Counted from the first letter of the stretch, positions 23,790 through 37,904 are shown. The stretch: DNA of 64,000 nt from Candidula unifasciata (GCA_905116865.2 CAJHNH020000223.1:445848-509847); one strand, 5' to 3'. Made by a program: numbers and translations. The notes: generated by a model from the letters alone, not told the origin.

Positions 23790-24339
23790 CCCCCAACGAG
23801 TAGTCTGGTAGTCTGGTGGTAGTCTTAGTTTCAGTTTCATAGCAAACGGGCCACCCCATCTTTGCTCCGCTCCTGTGCCAGCGAAAAACACACAGAATGT
23901 TTATCACAGACTGTCTCAGAATATCCAACATACACTCGCATTAAAGCATACGGTAGCCATCCGAAGTGCTAACACAAACAGTCCGACATTAGAAATGCAG
24001 TTCATCATTGATGGTAGCAGAAGTCACCAACAGATCAGCAGTTGCCCACGCGATCAATTTTAATCACATAATGGTACCACCAACATTGCACGACAGACAT
24101 CGCGCCATTTTCTTAATCTAAAATTCACACCCCCACGTTGGTCACAGTCGAAAAAACATTCCAAATGAAATCCGCAGCTCACAGTGTCAAGCCATGCATT
24201 CAACTCAGAAGCTGGACGACGAAACTATATACAGTCTACAATTGGAGCAAAAGGGCATCAGGCACCGTCCGACAGAAGCAAAATATCTGCCTCGGCTCTG
24301 AACAGTGCCCCTGCCTAGCGTCCATTTTGACCGGAACGA
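23790..24339. other. Spacer
   Basis: No gene or repeat family recognised. The plus frame at 24138-24425 has no domain signature and ends inside a SINE tail. Confidence 0.35.
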
Positions 24340-24415
24340 GTAACCTTTGGTATGAAAATATAGATCTAAGGCCAAATATCCAAAACGCCTTAAGGCGGGA
24401 AAAGATTATTTTGAT
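24340..24415 (+). mobile_element. SINE family R1 tail only
   Basis: tggtatgaaaatatagatct, aggccaaatatccaaaacgc and cttaaggcgggaaaagatta. Confidence 0.65.
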
Positions 24416-24424
24416 CAGAAGTTG

Positions 24425-24755
24425 AAGAAGCGCCAGGATTAGACGCTAGCTACCAGTCCCATGGTTTTGGATACGAAATCGCCTAGAGAGGAATGTCTAG
24501 CGCCCTATTCCCTAAACGCCTAAAGGCGTGGAAAAGGGTAATGTTTAATCCCTACTTGAAGGTAGCGCCAGGTCTAGACACATGCTACCAGACCCATGGT
24601 TTTGGATCCGAAACCGCATCGAGAGAAATGTTTATTATTGAAATACTCTTAGGCTGACCCACCCAGCAGTGGGTGTCAGTAAACGGCACAAAAAATAACG
24701 GCAGCTGTCGTGGTGCTGATCACATCATCCATCGAATGAACATTCAATAAAAAAA
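24425..24755 (+). mobile_element. Two diverged SINE R1 copies in tandem
   Basis: Two heads (agcgccaggattagacgcta at 24430, tagcgccaggtctagacaca at 24564) share catggttttggatacgaaatcg-type B-box regions. The first keeps only the tail ccctaaacgcctaaaggcgt. The second keeps the body taggctgacccacccagcag and tggtgctgatcacatcatcc. Poly(A) follows at about 24750. Confidence 0.6.
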
Positions 24756-24809
24756 AAAAAATAAAGGTCAACAACCCTTTGTTACGTCTTCATACGTATT
24801 GGACATATA

Positions 24810-25040
24810 GTACTAGGTTAGTTGCGTATCCCTTACCCGTTGCAGAACCAACCCCAGCAGCCCCTAGCTGTTGTGTGGTTTGTCTAGGCAAATTTACGTA
24901 ATTTCTTTGCCATTTCCCTGGACGGTCGGCCCCCTGATACCACTGTCGAAACCAACGCAAGGCGCATGGCTCGCAGCTATGATCGAACCCGGTACCCCGG
25001 CATTACGAAGCGTTCGCATCGACTTAGCCACAGAGCCGAC
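24810..25040 (-). mobile_element. tRNA-headed SINE, family R5, reverse
   Basis: The plus strand shows ttgcgtatcccttacccgtt, tgtggtttgtctaggcaaat, tgatcgaacccggtaccccg (B-box complement) and ttagccacagagccgac (head complement). Confidence 0.75.
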
Positions 25041-25145
25041 ATATAGTACTAGGCCTACGTTTTATAGATCAATTTGCACTTGGTGGGTGATGTGTTCAAC
25101 GAGGGCCGCATGTACGTTCCAGACTGCACCTGGTATCATCAAGGC
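25041..25145 (-). mobile_element. SINE family R1 3' fragment, reverse
   Basis: tatagtactaggcctacgtt, tatagatcaatttgcacttg, gtgggtgatgtgttcaac and agactgcacctggtatcatc are the reverse complement of R1 body modules. Confidence 0.6.
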
Positions 25146-25997
<852 letters not shown>

Positions 25998-26029
25998 CAT
26001 AAATAAAAAAAAAAATGAAATAAACGACA

Positions 26030-26170
26030 GTATATTTCTATTGCTGGATGGCCTGAGACGATGGCATGGAGGGATATCATCAAGAGAGCTGTTTCAGTCA
26101 ACCAGGGATCGTGATCTGTGGAGACGCATGAGCGCCTACGCCAGTTGGCAGGGCACATGATGATGATGTT
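26030..26170 (+). mobile_element. LINE C-terminal fragment with TGATGATGA tail
   Basis: The plus frame reads LRRWHGGISSRELFQSTRDR, then DLWRRMSAYASWQGT and TGA TGA TGA. The 'RW...I......DRD.WR' pattern and the repeated stop tail match reverse-transcriptase ORF ends of non-LTR elements. Confidence 0.7.
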
Positions 26171-26400
26171 TTCATTATCCATATATTTAAAAGGCGTACA
26201 TATTTGAAAGTTTTCAGTGATTAGCAGGTAGGGGCCTCAGGGTTTTATGTAGTTTATGGCTTCATCAAGTCTAAAACTGGCCCTGCTGCCAATCATTTCG
26301 CTTACAGCTATTCCTCACAAACATGTCTTAAACTGGCCATCGTTTGGCTTCATCATTCTTTCCTTACACTGAAAAACTGAAAAAATAAAAAATGGAAAAA
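26171..26400. other. Spacer
   Basis: No feature recognised. Confidence 0.3.
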
Positions 26401-26740
26401 GGGGGGGGGGGGGGAGGGCTGAGTGGTTTCGATGTACAGTGCGTGCCTCGAGTGCTGGAGGCCCCGGATTCAATCCCCGTTGAAGGCTGGGATCTTTTCA
26501 CATTGACTTCTAGTAAACTTCCCCTGGTCTCTGGGTAGTCAGATCGGATGACCGGGTGTATTCTTGCGCACGTAAAAAAAAATCCCTTGGCAGTTGGAAA
26601 TCGAAGTGTAGCTTAACGGCGCTGCCCGAGCAAAATGTGAAGTTGAAAATCTACCAGAAGTATTTCAGAATCTTCATCGTGTGCTTTGATTTTGATCTGT
26701 CGAGTAAACATAAACATTCCTTTCACTGCAGTTTTTCTCT
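26401..26740 (+). mobile_element. tRNA-derived SINE, family R2
   Basis: The G14 run is followed by gagggctgagtggtttcgat, ggccccggattcaatccccg (B-box), tctctgggtagtcagatcgg, tcttgcgcacgtaaaa, cccttggcagttggaaatcg and tgatctgtcgagtaaacata. Confidence 0.8.
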
Positions 26741-27534
26741 GCTGTCGTGTACTTGGGAACTTGGGATGTTTTATTCTTTCCATTTATATAAAGAAGGTGG
26801 ATTGATTTGGTTTTTCTGACACTGATAACCGGTTTTCTTTGCGAATGTTTTTGTTTTGTTTTAAACTCTTCTAGTCCCACAGAACACATAGTGTGTTAAA
26901 GTTTCTTTTTTTTTTAAAATCCTACCAGTTGTGTGTTCCATTTCCTAACATTTCAGTGTAGACAGTTTCTTTAAACTTCTGATTCTGTTTGTCCTTACTT
27001 GTTTTACGGTCTTTGTGCATTTTACGTGAATTCTGTCGGTACTGACAGAGTAAAGATAGTTTCATTACGCTATTTATATGTCCATGCAATATTGGAGAAA
27101 GACTGCAGGGGCTTTGTGAGCCCCTGGCAAACCAGTGTGCTGGGGCCCTTACGCCAACCATTCACAGGTATGAAATGTAAATGGTCGATAATGTTAAACA
27201 TTTTTTTCTTACTAGCACTTTACCAAAACGGGTGTTAAAACTTAAACATAGAATAGATGACACAGTATGATATGACTACTATGGATTTCTTCTTGTAACA
27301 AGCGTTTGCGTCATTACTTTCAAGAGAATCTCTTTATTATTGGCTTAAAGTCTTTAGGATGTCATTTCCCATGCACATTAGCGAAAGCCAGTTCAAACGA
27401 TGCTGCCCCTTTTGTGCTACAAAACAGATGTTTTATAACTTTAAGTCTTGAAAAAGAAGGTTCTCCTGTATTGTTGGTTACCATTATGAATACGAACATT
27501 GTGAGTGCGAGCGCACTTTTAACATTTAGGAAAA
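26741..27534. other. Spacer
   Basis: No gene supported. Open frames of 70-80 codons lack domains. Confidence 0.35.
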
Positions 27535-27748
27535 AAAGTTAGTTGCGTATCCTTTACAGGACGTAGCAGAAACAACCCAAGCATTAATTGGCTCTTGTTG
27601 TTTTTCTATGCAAATATTACGTTCAGTAGTTTGCCAATGCGCTAAACGGTCAGCTCTCAGTATAACTGTCGAAACCAGCACAAGACAAATCGTCTGCAGC
27701 TGGGATCGAACACGGCACTCCGGCATTATGAAGCGCCCAATCCACAGA
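27535..27748 (-). mobile_element. tRNA-headed SINE, family R5, reverse
   Basis: agttgcgtatcctttacagg, ttctatgcaaatattacgtt, agtttgccaatgcgctaaac, tgggatcgaacacggcactc and gaagcgcccaatccacagac. Confidence 0.8.
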
Positions 27749-27846
27749 CACCGACATTCAGGAAAACAGATGTTAAATTGTGTATAATTATTGTTTCCAC
27801 ATAGTGCAGGGAGAGTTCCGCAATTTTCATTAAGAGCCATGCAGTG

Positions 27847-27948
<102 letters not shown>

Positions 27949-28059
27949 GCACACACGCACACACACACACAGAAAATGAAAGATAATTTCGGTTTCATAT
28001 TATATGGAGTCAGTTCAAACGTCAAATATATTTATTTCTACACACATTAGAATATTAGA

Positions 28060-28285
28060 ATGGGGTCTGTGTGCTCGTGGGGCCCCCAGGAAGTGCGTAG
28101 ATGACCCATGGATTGAGGCGGGCCTGCTTATGACGCCAAACCTCACAGTGCATACACCAAAAGATAAGAGGGACGTAGAACAAGGGGTAGACCAGGAAAA
28201 GATGGGAAGATAACATCAAATACACTTTACAACGGCACAACGTGTCGGTTGCCAAGGCGTCCAGAAGAGCAACAACCAGAACTAG
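28060..28285 (+). mobile_element. LINE C-terminal fragment, frameshifted
   Basis: aggggtagaccaggaaaaga reads GRPGKRW after a one-base shift, then aagataacatcaaatacact gives EDNIKYTL, and cggttgccaaggcgtcc follows. The 'GRP.KRWEDNIK' phrase is characteristic of reverse-transcriptase C-termini. Confidence 0.5.
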
Positions 28286-28380
28286 AAGAAGTAGAATAAG
28301 AAGAAGAAGAAGAAAAAGAAGAAGAAGAAAAAGAAGAAGAAGACAAAGAAGAAAAAGAAGAAGCAGAAGCAGAAGAAGAT
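28286..28380. repeat. (GAA)n-rich microsatellite
   Basis: Imperfect GAA/AGA triplets with AAA and GCA interruptions directly after the LINE fragment. Confidence 0.85.
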
Positions 28381-28834
28381 AATATTTAAATGCGCTCGTT
28401 AGAACAAGAACACGATTATTTAAAACCAAAAATCTACAAATCAAATTATCAAATGTTTTGTATTACAGTATGTTATATTTAAAAGATATTTTTGTGCAAA
28501 CGATGAATTTATTTTTGATTTAATTTTTGTGTATGCACAAAATATTTGTTACCTTTTATATAGAAATAAACATATTTGCATTTTTAAACACTGTTATATT
28601 GTTTACTTGTTTGTTTTCTTTATAAACTGGTGAAAGATTGTTATTTTACTAGAGAATAGCATGGCATTAAGTCTGGTTGGATGAAATGATCTGTTTCACA
28701 CGCTCCAGACTGGGTGTGCACATTCCCTGTTGCAGCATTATGAGTAGTTCCAGACATGCATGAAAAGCAATATCGGTAATTGCAGATTTTTTATAGCTGT
28801 ATTTGCTCATTGATGTTGTGAATTTAATTAGCAG
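28381..28834. other. Spacer
   Basis: AT-rich. No feature recognised. Confidence 0.4.
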
Positions 28835-29295
28835 TCATCAAAGAGAAGACAAAGGTTATGGTGCATGGTGCTATCGATGGACCAGCAATCTACATCGACG
28901 GTGAAGAGATGGATACAGTTGACCATTTTACCTATCTGGGATCCACAGGTAAGCAGCAACAACAGTTGGACGATTAACAACAATTTTACGGAGAACCGAA
29001 AGTTCACGATTTAAATAAAACGGCCAAACAGCTTTCACGTGAGATGTCTAAGAAAGGATACTTGGCAGTAAGTGGCAATACAAGATCACAAACACCGAGG
29101 AATGTGAAGTAGCAGATATCACAACAGCTTTTCTTCAATGCGCAGTCTACGAAGGCTGAGTTGGCTGTGTCACGTCTGGAGAATGGGGGATGATAGAGTC
29201 CCTAAGGACATCCTCTATGGTGAAAACACAGATGCATAACAGATTTCAAGGTCGGCCTCGACTAAGATATGTGTAAGCGGGACATGAATTATACA
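28835..29295 (+). mobile_element. LINE reverse-transcriptase fragment, degenerate
   Basis: Frames read in order: VIKEKTKVMVHGAIDGPAIY, then IDGEEMDTVDHFTYLGST (typical RT 'K.....K.F.YLGS' block). After frameshifts come LSWLCHVWRMGDDRVPKDIL then YGE, the 'WLGHV.RM.D.R.PK..L.GEL' block, and QGRPRLRYV (the 'GRP..RY.D' block). Stops at several points show it is dead. This is the longest RT fragment in the window in protein order. Confidence 0.8.
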
Positions 29296-29547
29296 GGTAT
29301 TGAGGAATACTGTGATGCAACAAGAAGCACACCAAATACAAACAATGACAACAACGGTCAGGTTCTAATTGTTGAGGACTTGTCTTGACACGAGCGTCTT
29401 GCTAGCCACACTAGCTATAGCAATGGGATGTGATTCTCGTGCAGCCCAGTAGCACAGTGTATCACTATCGACTGGAGACAAATCAAATGGAAAGGTCCCA
29501 ACAATAAGAGAATGGCATATACAATTTATTTGATTTTTAGTATATGA
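29296..29547. other. Spacer
   Basis: No feature recognised. Confidence 0.3.
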
Positions 29548-29835
29548 GGAGCCGTCCTGGTGAAGCGACGAGATGCTTTTATGCGGATCCGAAAATCGTG
29601 GGTTCGAGTCGGAACGGAGCGAGACTTTTTTTTTCTCTTTCAAAAAATGACCTTGATTCTCAGGTCGACCCAGCCTTAAATGGGTACCAGGGCAAATCCA
29701 GGGAAGGCAAGGTGCCCGGCCTGATATTGAACCACTCTTCCCCTGAGTGCAGATTGGTCTACAAAAATAGATCTGGCAGTATATGCCCCAATACACCTTA
29801 AGCCGCAAAAAAATGTCGCTTACTTTCCTTTCCTT
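29548..29835 (+). mobile_element. tRNA-derived SINE, family R1
   Basis: gagccgtcctggtgaagcga, atcgtgggttcgagtcggaa, aggtcgacccagccttaaat, gggtaccagggcaaatccag, gattggtctacaaaaataga and caatacaccttaagccgc. Confidence 0.85.
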
Positions 29836-29865
29836 ACATTAGACCATGCAATATTACTGTCACTT

Positions 29866-30030
29866 CTTAGCTGTTGTGGGTTTTCTAGGCAAGTTTACGA
29901 CCAGTAGTTTGCCAATGCTTTCTGGACATTTTGCTCTCGATACCAATGCCGAAACTAACGCTGTGATAGAACCCGGCGTACCGGCATTGCGAAGCGCGTT
30001 CAGAACGCCTAACCCACAGACGCCGACACA
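29866..30030 (-). mobile_element. tRNA-headed SINE, family R5, reverse
   Basis: tgttgtgggttttctaggca, agtttgccaatgctttctgg, gatagaacccggcgtaccgg and ctaacccacagacgccgac. Confidence 0.75.
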
Positions 30031-30286
30031 CTTACTAAGGTTCATTACAGAGAGTACAATAGCACGACAAGAACGGTAACTGCTGCTCATGGGCGCCAGA
30101 ACGTGCAAGTTCAGGTTCTTTCAGCCATACGTTCAAGGCATAGAGGGTTCTGGTCTGTTGTTCAAATATGTCTTTATAAGTCTCAAATCATTAAACAAAA
30201 ATATTATAAGGATAATAATAATAATTGTAATGATTCACACTCAGACAATAATTAAACCATATTAGCCTTCACGACAATTACAAAGG

Positions 30287-30287
<1 letters not shown>
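30031..30287. other. Spacer
   Basis: No feature recognised. Confidence 0.3.
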
Positions 30288-30650
<363 letters not shown>

Positions 30651-30815
30651 TTTCTTCAGCTCTCTCGCCTTCCTTGTCATTTGTTTCCTCCTTCTCATTA
30701 TCTTTTCTTTCTTCTTCTCCACCCATCGTAGTCGTCTTTCTTGTTTTAATTCATCTGCAGTAAAATGTCTTGTTGCACGACCAAACACTTACGCGCACAC
30801 ACACACATAGATATA

Positions 30816-30980
<165 letters not shown>

Positions 30981-31301
30981 TCGACAAATCGCCTAATTAT
31001 TCCTCATTATTTCATCGTTTCATAAATTCCTTATTTTCACTCAGGAGTGAAAGGTCAGGTCATAATCACTTGTAACTGGCGAACAATATCATCATCATTA
31101 TCATTACCATAATCGCCGGTCGAAATCGTACATCGAAGTTTACATATTATTGTAGGATTAATCCCTTGTCTGTTATTGTACCCCCCCCCCCAATACTAAG
31201 TAAAGGGAGCGCCAAAGCGATAATAGATAGAGGGTGCAAGTGGCGATGGAAACGTGCACATTTCTCAGCTCTTCATTATTAGGGGCAGAACGTAATTTCA
31301 C

Positions 31302-32045
<744 letters not shown>

Positions 32046-32066
32046 CAGTCGGTCAGTCGGTCGGTC

Positions 32067-32525
32067 ATGGGCAAATACATACACACGCACACGAATAACG
32101 TGCTGAAAAAAGTGAACTAATTTATCCAAAAAGGTCACTAAATGCCGGGAAGAAGAAGGATATGTCGTTTTGAAGCGCAAATATCGCAGCTCTGTTGTAA
32201 ACACAAACCGTTACAATTACAAATAACAATAAGCTAGGAACGAAGAATACAGAGGCCAACGACCTGACATAGAAACTATTATATGTAACAGGACAATTCG
32301 TATTGTAAGCTTTAGCATACGTTTCCTATTACCTGTCCAGAAATGTTAACAAACTTCGTGCTTGCAAAACATTGGCGAGATTATCTCCCCATTTTTTTCC
32401 CAACGGGGTTCTTGGCGTTTTTCTTCTTTTCCATTTGTAGGCTCGTTTTTTTAATACACAAACCTTAAACTCGTTGGGTACAAACAATTCACTACTTGAT
32501 TTTTGGTAATCGCAACAATAATATG
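32067..32525. other. Spacer
   Basis: No feature recognised. Confidence 0.35.
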
Positions 32526-32768
32526 GGAGTCATTGTGGTAGAGAGGCCACACACTCGAAGGTCGTGGTTTCAAATCCACGTGGAGCCTAATTTTGTTTTC
32601 ATACTTGACATTGGCTCCCGGGTTGACCAAGCCTCAAATGTGTACCAGGTTAAGACGTAGGCAGTAAATGCGGCCGTTGTGATGATTACAAAATTATGAG
32701 TCTAACCTCATATGCCTATGCGCCACTGGTGTGAATAAGGACCTTTATTTCACTTTCCTTTACTTTAC
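32526..32768 (+). mobile_element. tRNA-derived SINE, family R1
   Basis: gggagtcattgtggtagaga, ggtcgtggtttcaaatccac, cccgggttgaccaagcctca, gtaaatgcggccgttgtgat and cctcatatgcctatgcgcc. Confidence 0.75.
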
Positions 32769-33190
32769 AACAATAGTGAAGCGTCGGTTCTCAATGTGGA
32801 GTCGTTTTTAAAGGATGTTTGGAAACCAAGTTATTTGAAATTGTTCCCAGAAATATTTCTGTTAAATGAAATAATTCGTTTCCTAACTACAGGTTATTGC
32901 TTATAAATTTTTACCATTATAACAAATTTTTTACGCATTATGTTTTAAAGAAAAACAATTATAATATTCACATTCTATATTTTGGAAATTTTTTTTTTTT
33001 TTAAATGAACGTAGTGAATAGAAAAATGATCATTAGACATGTACTCTATCTTTACATGTACGAAAAATGGTTGACATAAAAATTATGAATGACTGAGAAA
33101 GATTGTTTTGCTCCTTCTAAAGATGTTCCGTTCTTCGGTGGTAAGCTCAGTCTTGTGGTCCTCCGCTGACTTCTCCAAATGTCAAGGGGG

Positions 33191-36075
33191 CTAAGTGTCT
33201 AGGGGGCCAAGTGTCTAGGGGGCTAAGTGTCTAGGGGGCTAAGTGTATAGGGGGCTAAGTGTCTAGGGGGCTAAGTGTCTTGGGGGCTAAGTGTCTAGGT
33301 GGCTAAGTGTCTAGGGGGCTAAGTGTCTAGGGGGCTAAGTGTCTAGGGGGCTAAGTGTCTAGGGGGCTAAGTGTCTAGGGGGCTAAGTGTCTAGGGGGCT
33401 AAGTGTCTAGGGGGCTAAGTGTCTAGGGGGCTAAGTGTCTAGGGGGCTAAGTGTCTAGGGGGCTAAGTGTCTAGGGGGCTAAGTGTCTAGGGGGCTAAGT
33501 GTCTAGGGGGCTAAGTGTCTAGGGGGCTAAGTGTCTAGGGGGCTAAGTGTCTAAGGGGCTAAGTGTCTAGGGGGCCAAGTGTCTAGGGGGCCAAGTGTCT
33601 AAGGGGCTAAGTGTCTAGGGGGCCAAGTGTCTAGGCGGCTAAGTGTAGGGGCTATAGGGGGCTAAGTGTATAGGGGGCTAAGTGTATAGGGGGCTAAGTG
33701 TCTTGGTCTAGGGCTAAGTGTCTAGGGGGCTAAGTGTCTAGGGGGCTAAGTGTCTAGGGGGCTAAGTGTAAGTGTCTAGGGGGCTAAGTAAGTGTCTAGG
33801 GGGCTAAGTGTCTAGGGGGCTAAGTGTCTAGGGGGCTAAGTGTCTAGGGGGCTAAGTGTCTAGGGGGTGTTCTAAGTGTCTAGGGGGCCAAGTGTCTAGG
33901 GGGCTAAGTGTATAGGGGGCTAAGTGTATAGGGGGCTAAGTGTCTAGGGGGCTAAGTGTCTAGGGGGCTAAGTGTCTAGGGGGCTAAGTGTATAGGGGGC
34001 TAAGTGTCTAGGGGGCTAAGTGTCTAGGGGGCTAAGTGTCTAGGGGGCTAAGTGTCTAGGGGGCTAAGTGTATAGGGGGACAAGTGTCTAGGGGGCTAAG
34101 TGTCTAGGGGGCTAAGTGTCTAGGGGGCTAAGTGTCTAGGGGGCTAAGTGTCTAGGGGGGCTAAGTGTCTAGGGGGGGCTAAGTGTCTAGGGGGCTAAGT
34201 GTCTAGGGGGCTAAGTGTCTAGGGGGCTAAGTGTCTAGAGGGCTAAGTGTCTAGGGGGCTAAGTGTCTAGGGGGCTAAGTGTCTAGGGGGCTAAGTGTCT
34301 AGGGGGCCAAGTGTCTAGGGGGCTAAGTGTCTAGGGGGCTAAGTGTCTAGGGGACTAAGTGTGTAGGGGGGGCTAGGGGGATAAGTGTCTAGGGGCTAAG
34401 TGTCTAGGGGGCTAAGTGTCTAGGGTGCTAAGTGTCTAGGGGGCTAAGTGTCTAGGGGGCTAAGTGTCTAGGGGGCTAAGTGTCTAGGGGGCTAAGTGTC
34501 TAGGGGGCTAAGTGTCTAGGGGGCTAAGTGTCTAGGGGGCGAAGTGTCTAGGGGGCTAAGTGTCTTGGGGGCTAAGAGTCTAGGGGGCTGAGTGTCTAGG
34601 GGGCTAAGTGTCTAGGGGGCCAAGTGTCTAGGGGGCTAAGTGTCTAGGGGGCTAAGTGTCTAGGGGGCTAAGTGTCTAGGGGGGCTAAGTGTCTAGGGGG
34701 CTAAGTGTCTAGGGGGCCAAGTGTCTAGGGGGCTAAGTGTCTCTAGGGGGCTAAGTGTCTAGGGGACTAAGTGTCTAGGGGGGCTAAGTGTCTAGGGGGC
34801 TAAGTGTCTAAGGGGCTAAGTGTCTAGGGGGCTAAGTGTCTAGGGGACTAAGTGTCTAGGGGGGCTAAGTGTCTAGGGGGCTAAGTGTCTAGGGGGCTAA
34901 GTGTCTTGGGGGCTAAGTGTCTAGGGGGCTAAGTGTCTAGGGGGCTAAGTGTCTAGGGCGCCAAGAGTCTAGGGGGCTAAGTGTCTAGGGGGCTAAGTGT
35001 CTAGGGGGCTAAGTGTCTAGGGGGCTAAGTGTCTAGGGGGCTAAGTGTCTAGGGGGCTAAGTGTCTAGGGGGCTAAGTGTCTAGGGGGCCAAGTGTCTAG
35101 GCGCTCAAGTGTCTAGGTGCCAAGTGTCTAGGGGGCTAAGTGTCTTGGGGGCTAAGTGTCTTGGGGGCTAACTGTCTTGGGGGCTAAAAGTCTTGGGGGC
35201 TAAGTGTCTAAGGGGCTAAGTGTCTAGGGGGCTAAGTGTCTAGGGGGCTAAGTGTCTAGGGGGCTAAGTGTCTAGGGGGCTAAGTGTCTAGGGGGCTAAG
35301 TGACTAGGGGGCTAAGTGTCTAGGGGGCTAAGTGTTCTAGGGGGCCAAGAGTCTAGGGGGGCTAAGTGTCTAGGGCGCCAAGAGTCTAGGGGGCTAAGTG
35401 TCTAGGGGGCTAAGTGTCTAGGGGGCTAAGTGTCTAGGGGGCTAAATGTCTAGGGGGCCAAGTGTCTAGGCGCCCAAGTGTCTAGGGGGCTAAGTGTCTA
35501 GGGGGCTGTCTAGGGGGGCAAAAGTGTCTAGGGGGCAAAGTGTCTAGGGGGCTAAGTGTCTAGGGGGCTAAGTGTCTAGGGGGCTAAGTGTCTAGGGGGC
35601 TAAGTGTCTAGGGGGCTAAGTGTCTAGGGGGCTAAGTGTCTAGGGGGCTAAGTGTCTAGGGGGCTAAGAGTCTAGGGGGCTGAGTGTCTAGCGGGCTAAG
35701 TGTCTAGGGGGCTGAGTGTCTAGGGGGCTAAGTGTCTATAGGGCTAAGTGTCTAGGGGGCTAAGTGTCTAGGGGGCTAAGTGTCTAGGGGGCTAAGTGTC
35801 TAGGGGCTAAGTGTTTAGGGGCTAAGTGTCTAGGGGGCTAAGTGTCTAGGGAGTAAGTGTCTAGGGGGCTAAGTGTCTAGGGGGCTAAGTGGGTAGCGGG
35901 CTACGTGTCTAGCGGGCTAAGTGTCTAGGGGCTAAGTGTCTAGGGGGCTAAGTGTCTAGGGGGCTAAGTGTCTAGCGGGCTAAATGTCTAGGGGGCTAAG
36001 TGTCTAGGGGGCTAAGTGTCTAGGGGGCTAAGTGTCTAGGGGCTAAGTGTCTAGGAGCTGAGTGTCTAGGGGCAC
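33191..36075. repeat. 2.9-kb minisatellite of a 16-bp G-rich unit
   Basis: About 180 copies of ctaagtgtctaggggg. Most copies are identical. Scattered variants are ccaagtg, gtataggg, gtcttggg, ggcgcc, six- or seven-G runs, and short indels, some appearing as linked groups. No frame is conserved. It begins abruptly after gacttctccaaatgtcaagg and ends in ggggcacagtcttcttg. Confidence 0.98.
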
Positions 36076-36189
36076 AGTCTTCTTGCTACACATTTCCAAA
36101 GGCAACGAAGAACGTTCAATACAAACTGCTCGTGACGGTTTCAGTTTTTCCCATGTAGACCGAGACTAAAATGTGTATCATGTAGTCCT

Positions 36190-36295
36190 GGGTAATAAAG
36201 GCGACAGGTTCCTTGTGTGGTTTCCGAGGCACCATTGTGAGGGAAACAAGAATAGACCCTTTGCCATCCAAACAAGCATGTTGTAAGAGTGTGAC
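36190..36295. mobile_element. Repeat family R4, head fragment
   Basis: gtttccgaggcaccattgtg, agggaaacaagaatagaccc and caaacaagcatgttgtaaga match the start of the copy at 5365. Confidence 0.65.
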
Positions 36296-36934
36296 ACAGT
36301 TGTATCTTCACATCCCCCAAGAAATAGATGTGCCTAATTCGGACATAGTGTTATGGATATACTTTGTAGCTATCTTGAATCGTACTCAACAACAAGGCCA
36401 GTGATGCAAGAAACTATTACAGATCTCTTTGTTTATTTCCACAACATTGTAAGTATGAATCACTTCGTTTATGCATGGTATAACATTCTAGTCTCTTACT
36501 GTTCATATATCTCACGATAAGTTCTTTTATCTCTCTAGCCAAGCGAAAACAAAGTTTCATATATCTTCACACCAGGTTTTCTCAACTCCTCTCTTCAGCG
36601 GCTAAGTGCTAACTGTCTCGTCTCCTCCTCGCTGAGCTCTCTCCATGGTTTTTGGCTTCCTAAATCACTCCCTGTCACCCTTCATCCTCAACTGTTGTCT
36701 TCCTCCCCTCGTCTGCACTGCACAGCGCTCCCATCTAGCCTCTTGGCTTGTCCGCTAATCATCTTTCTACATCCATCAACTCTGGTCGCATTGCACCTGT
36801 TCTATCTGTATCGCTGGTCTGGTCAGCTTTCTAATCACTGTTTTCTGTCATGCCAACCAGTGATGGATTGGCGTGCCTTGATGCTGGTCTGAGATGTATG
36901 CTTTATTCATTTAACCCATTCCTAATTATATTTC
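36296..36934. other. Spacer
   Basis: Pyrimidine-rich 36580-36850 without a recognised gene or repeat. Confidence 0.3.
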
Positions 36935-37115
36935 ATAACAAGAGTCGACTAATTGGTGTCAGAGTGCATCTGCTGGAGAGGCTAGAAGCCAACAGTCTGC
37001 ATGAAAGTTTCAAATCTAGGTTCTGCAAAAAGACTAAAGTCCAGAGGTAAACAACCAACCAGAGCTCTCCGAGGGAGCTTACAACCCGTGAACACGAAGA
37101 AGAAGAAGAAAAGAA
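36935..37115. mobile_element. Repeat family R4, tail fragment ending in (GAA)n
   Basis: aacaagagtcgactaattgg, cagagtgcatctgctggaga, gccaacagtctgcatgaaag and gtccagaggtaaacaacc, then a GAAGAA tail at 37094-37125. Confidence 0.7.
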
Positions 37116-37267
37116 GAAGAAAAAGAGGAAATGCGACTGGCATGACACTGACCTAGTTCTCTATTGAGTGCCGATTGGTCTATACATACATAAGACTAAC
37201 ATCAGATGAGCCAACCGGAAGCAGAAAGAGGGTCTCTACATACTGAATACAATGATCGGATTATTCT

Positions 37268-37420
37268 AGGTGCTTTATTAATATCCTACCCCAGATGACG
37301 TCACAGGACAGTCCAACATTTAAGAGGGTGGTAAGACAGGGTTTCCCAGCTTTCTGATACTTTTAACTACCCCAAAACATCTAGACTGGCCCTAACCCCA
37401 ACCTACCTACGTCCCACGAG
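37268..37420. mobile_element. Half of a MITE related to the element at 47778
   Basis: ggtgctttattaatatccta, then atgacgtcacaggacagtcc and aagagggtggtaaga align with both inverted ends of the element at 47778-48036. The other end is not found nearby. A ccctaaccccaacc string follows, comparable to the core of that element. Confidence 0.55.
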
Positions 37421-37464
37421 AGAGTGCAGCCTAGGTCCCACGACTGCATTTAGCCTATATAAAA

Positions 37465-37692
37465 ATGTTGCGTATCCTTTACAGGACGTTGCAGAACCAA
37501 CCCTAGCACTTTCTGGCTTTTGTGGTTTTTCTAGGCAAATTTACGTCCAGTAGTTTGCCATCGCTTCCTGGACGGTCGGCTTTTGGTATCACGGTCGAAA
37601 CCATCGCAAGACAAACCAACCGCAGCAGGGATCGAACCTGGCACCCCGACATTACAAAGGGCGTTCGCAACGCCTAAGCCACAGATGATTCA
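37465..37692 (-). mobile_element. tRNA-headed SINE, family R5, reverse, best preserved
   Basis: gttgcgtatcctttacagga, tgtggtttttctaggcaaat, ttacgtccagtagtttgcca, ggtcgaaaccatcgcaagac, agggatcgaacctggcaccc and aacgcctaagccacaga. The reverse complement of the last two gives a tRNA-like A box and B box. Confidence 0.85.
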
Positions 37693-37904
37693 GCCTATCT
37701 GCAATATTAGACTGTCTTGTGACCTGTGGATTTCTCCTATTTGGGGTAAGAGATTTATAAAGATCCTTATTCTATACTGTTATAGGTGAAATACATTATG
37801 TGTATTCGTATAGTTTTGTTTGATTTTCGTACGTGCTGATCAAGGCTCTATAGGCGAATGTTCACATTTCGTTTGTGTTTATTATATTGTGAAGCTCGCT
37901 GATT

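Noticed and set aside
33191..36075. CRISPR-like regular repeats
   Set aside because: A 16-base head-to-tail unit without unique spacers is a minisatellite. There are no cas genes and the genome is eukaryotic.
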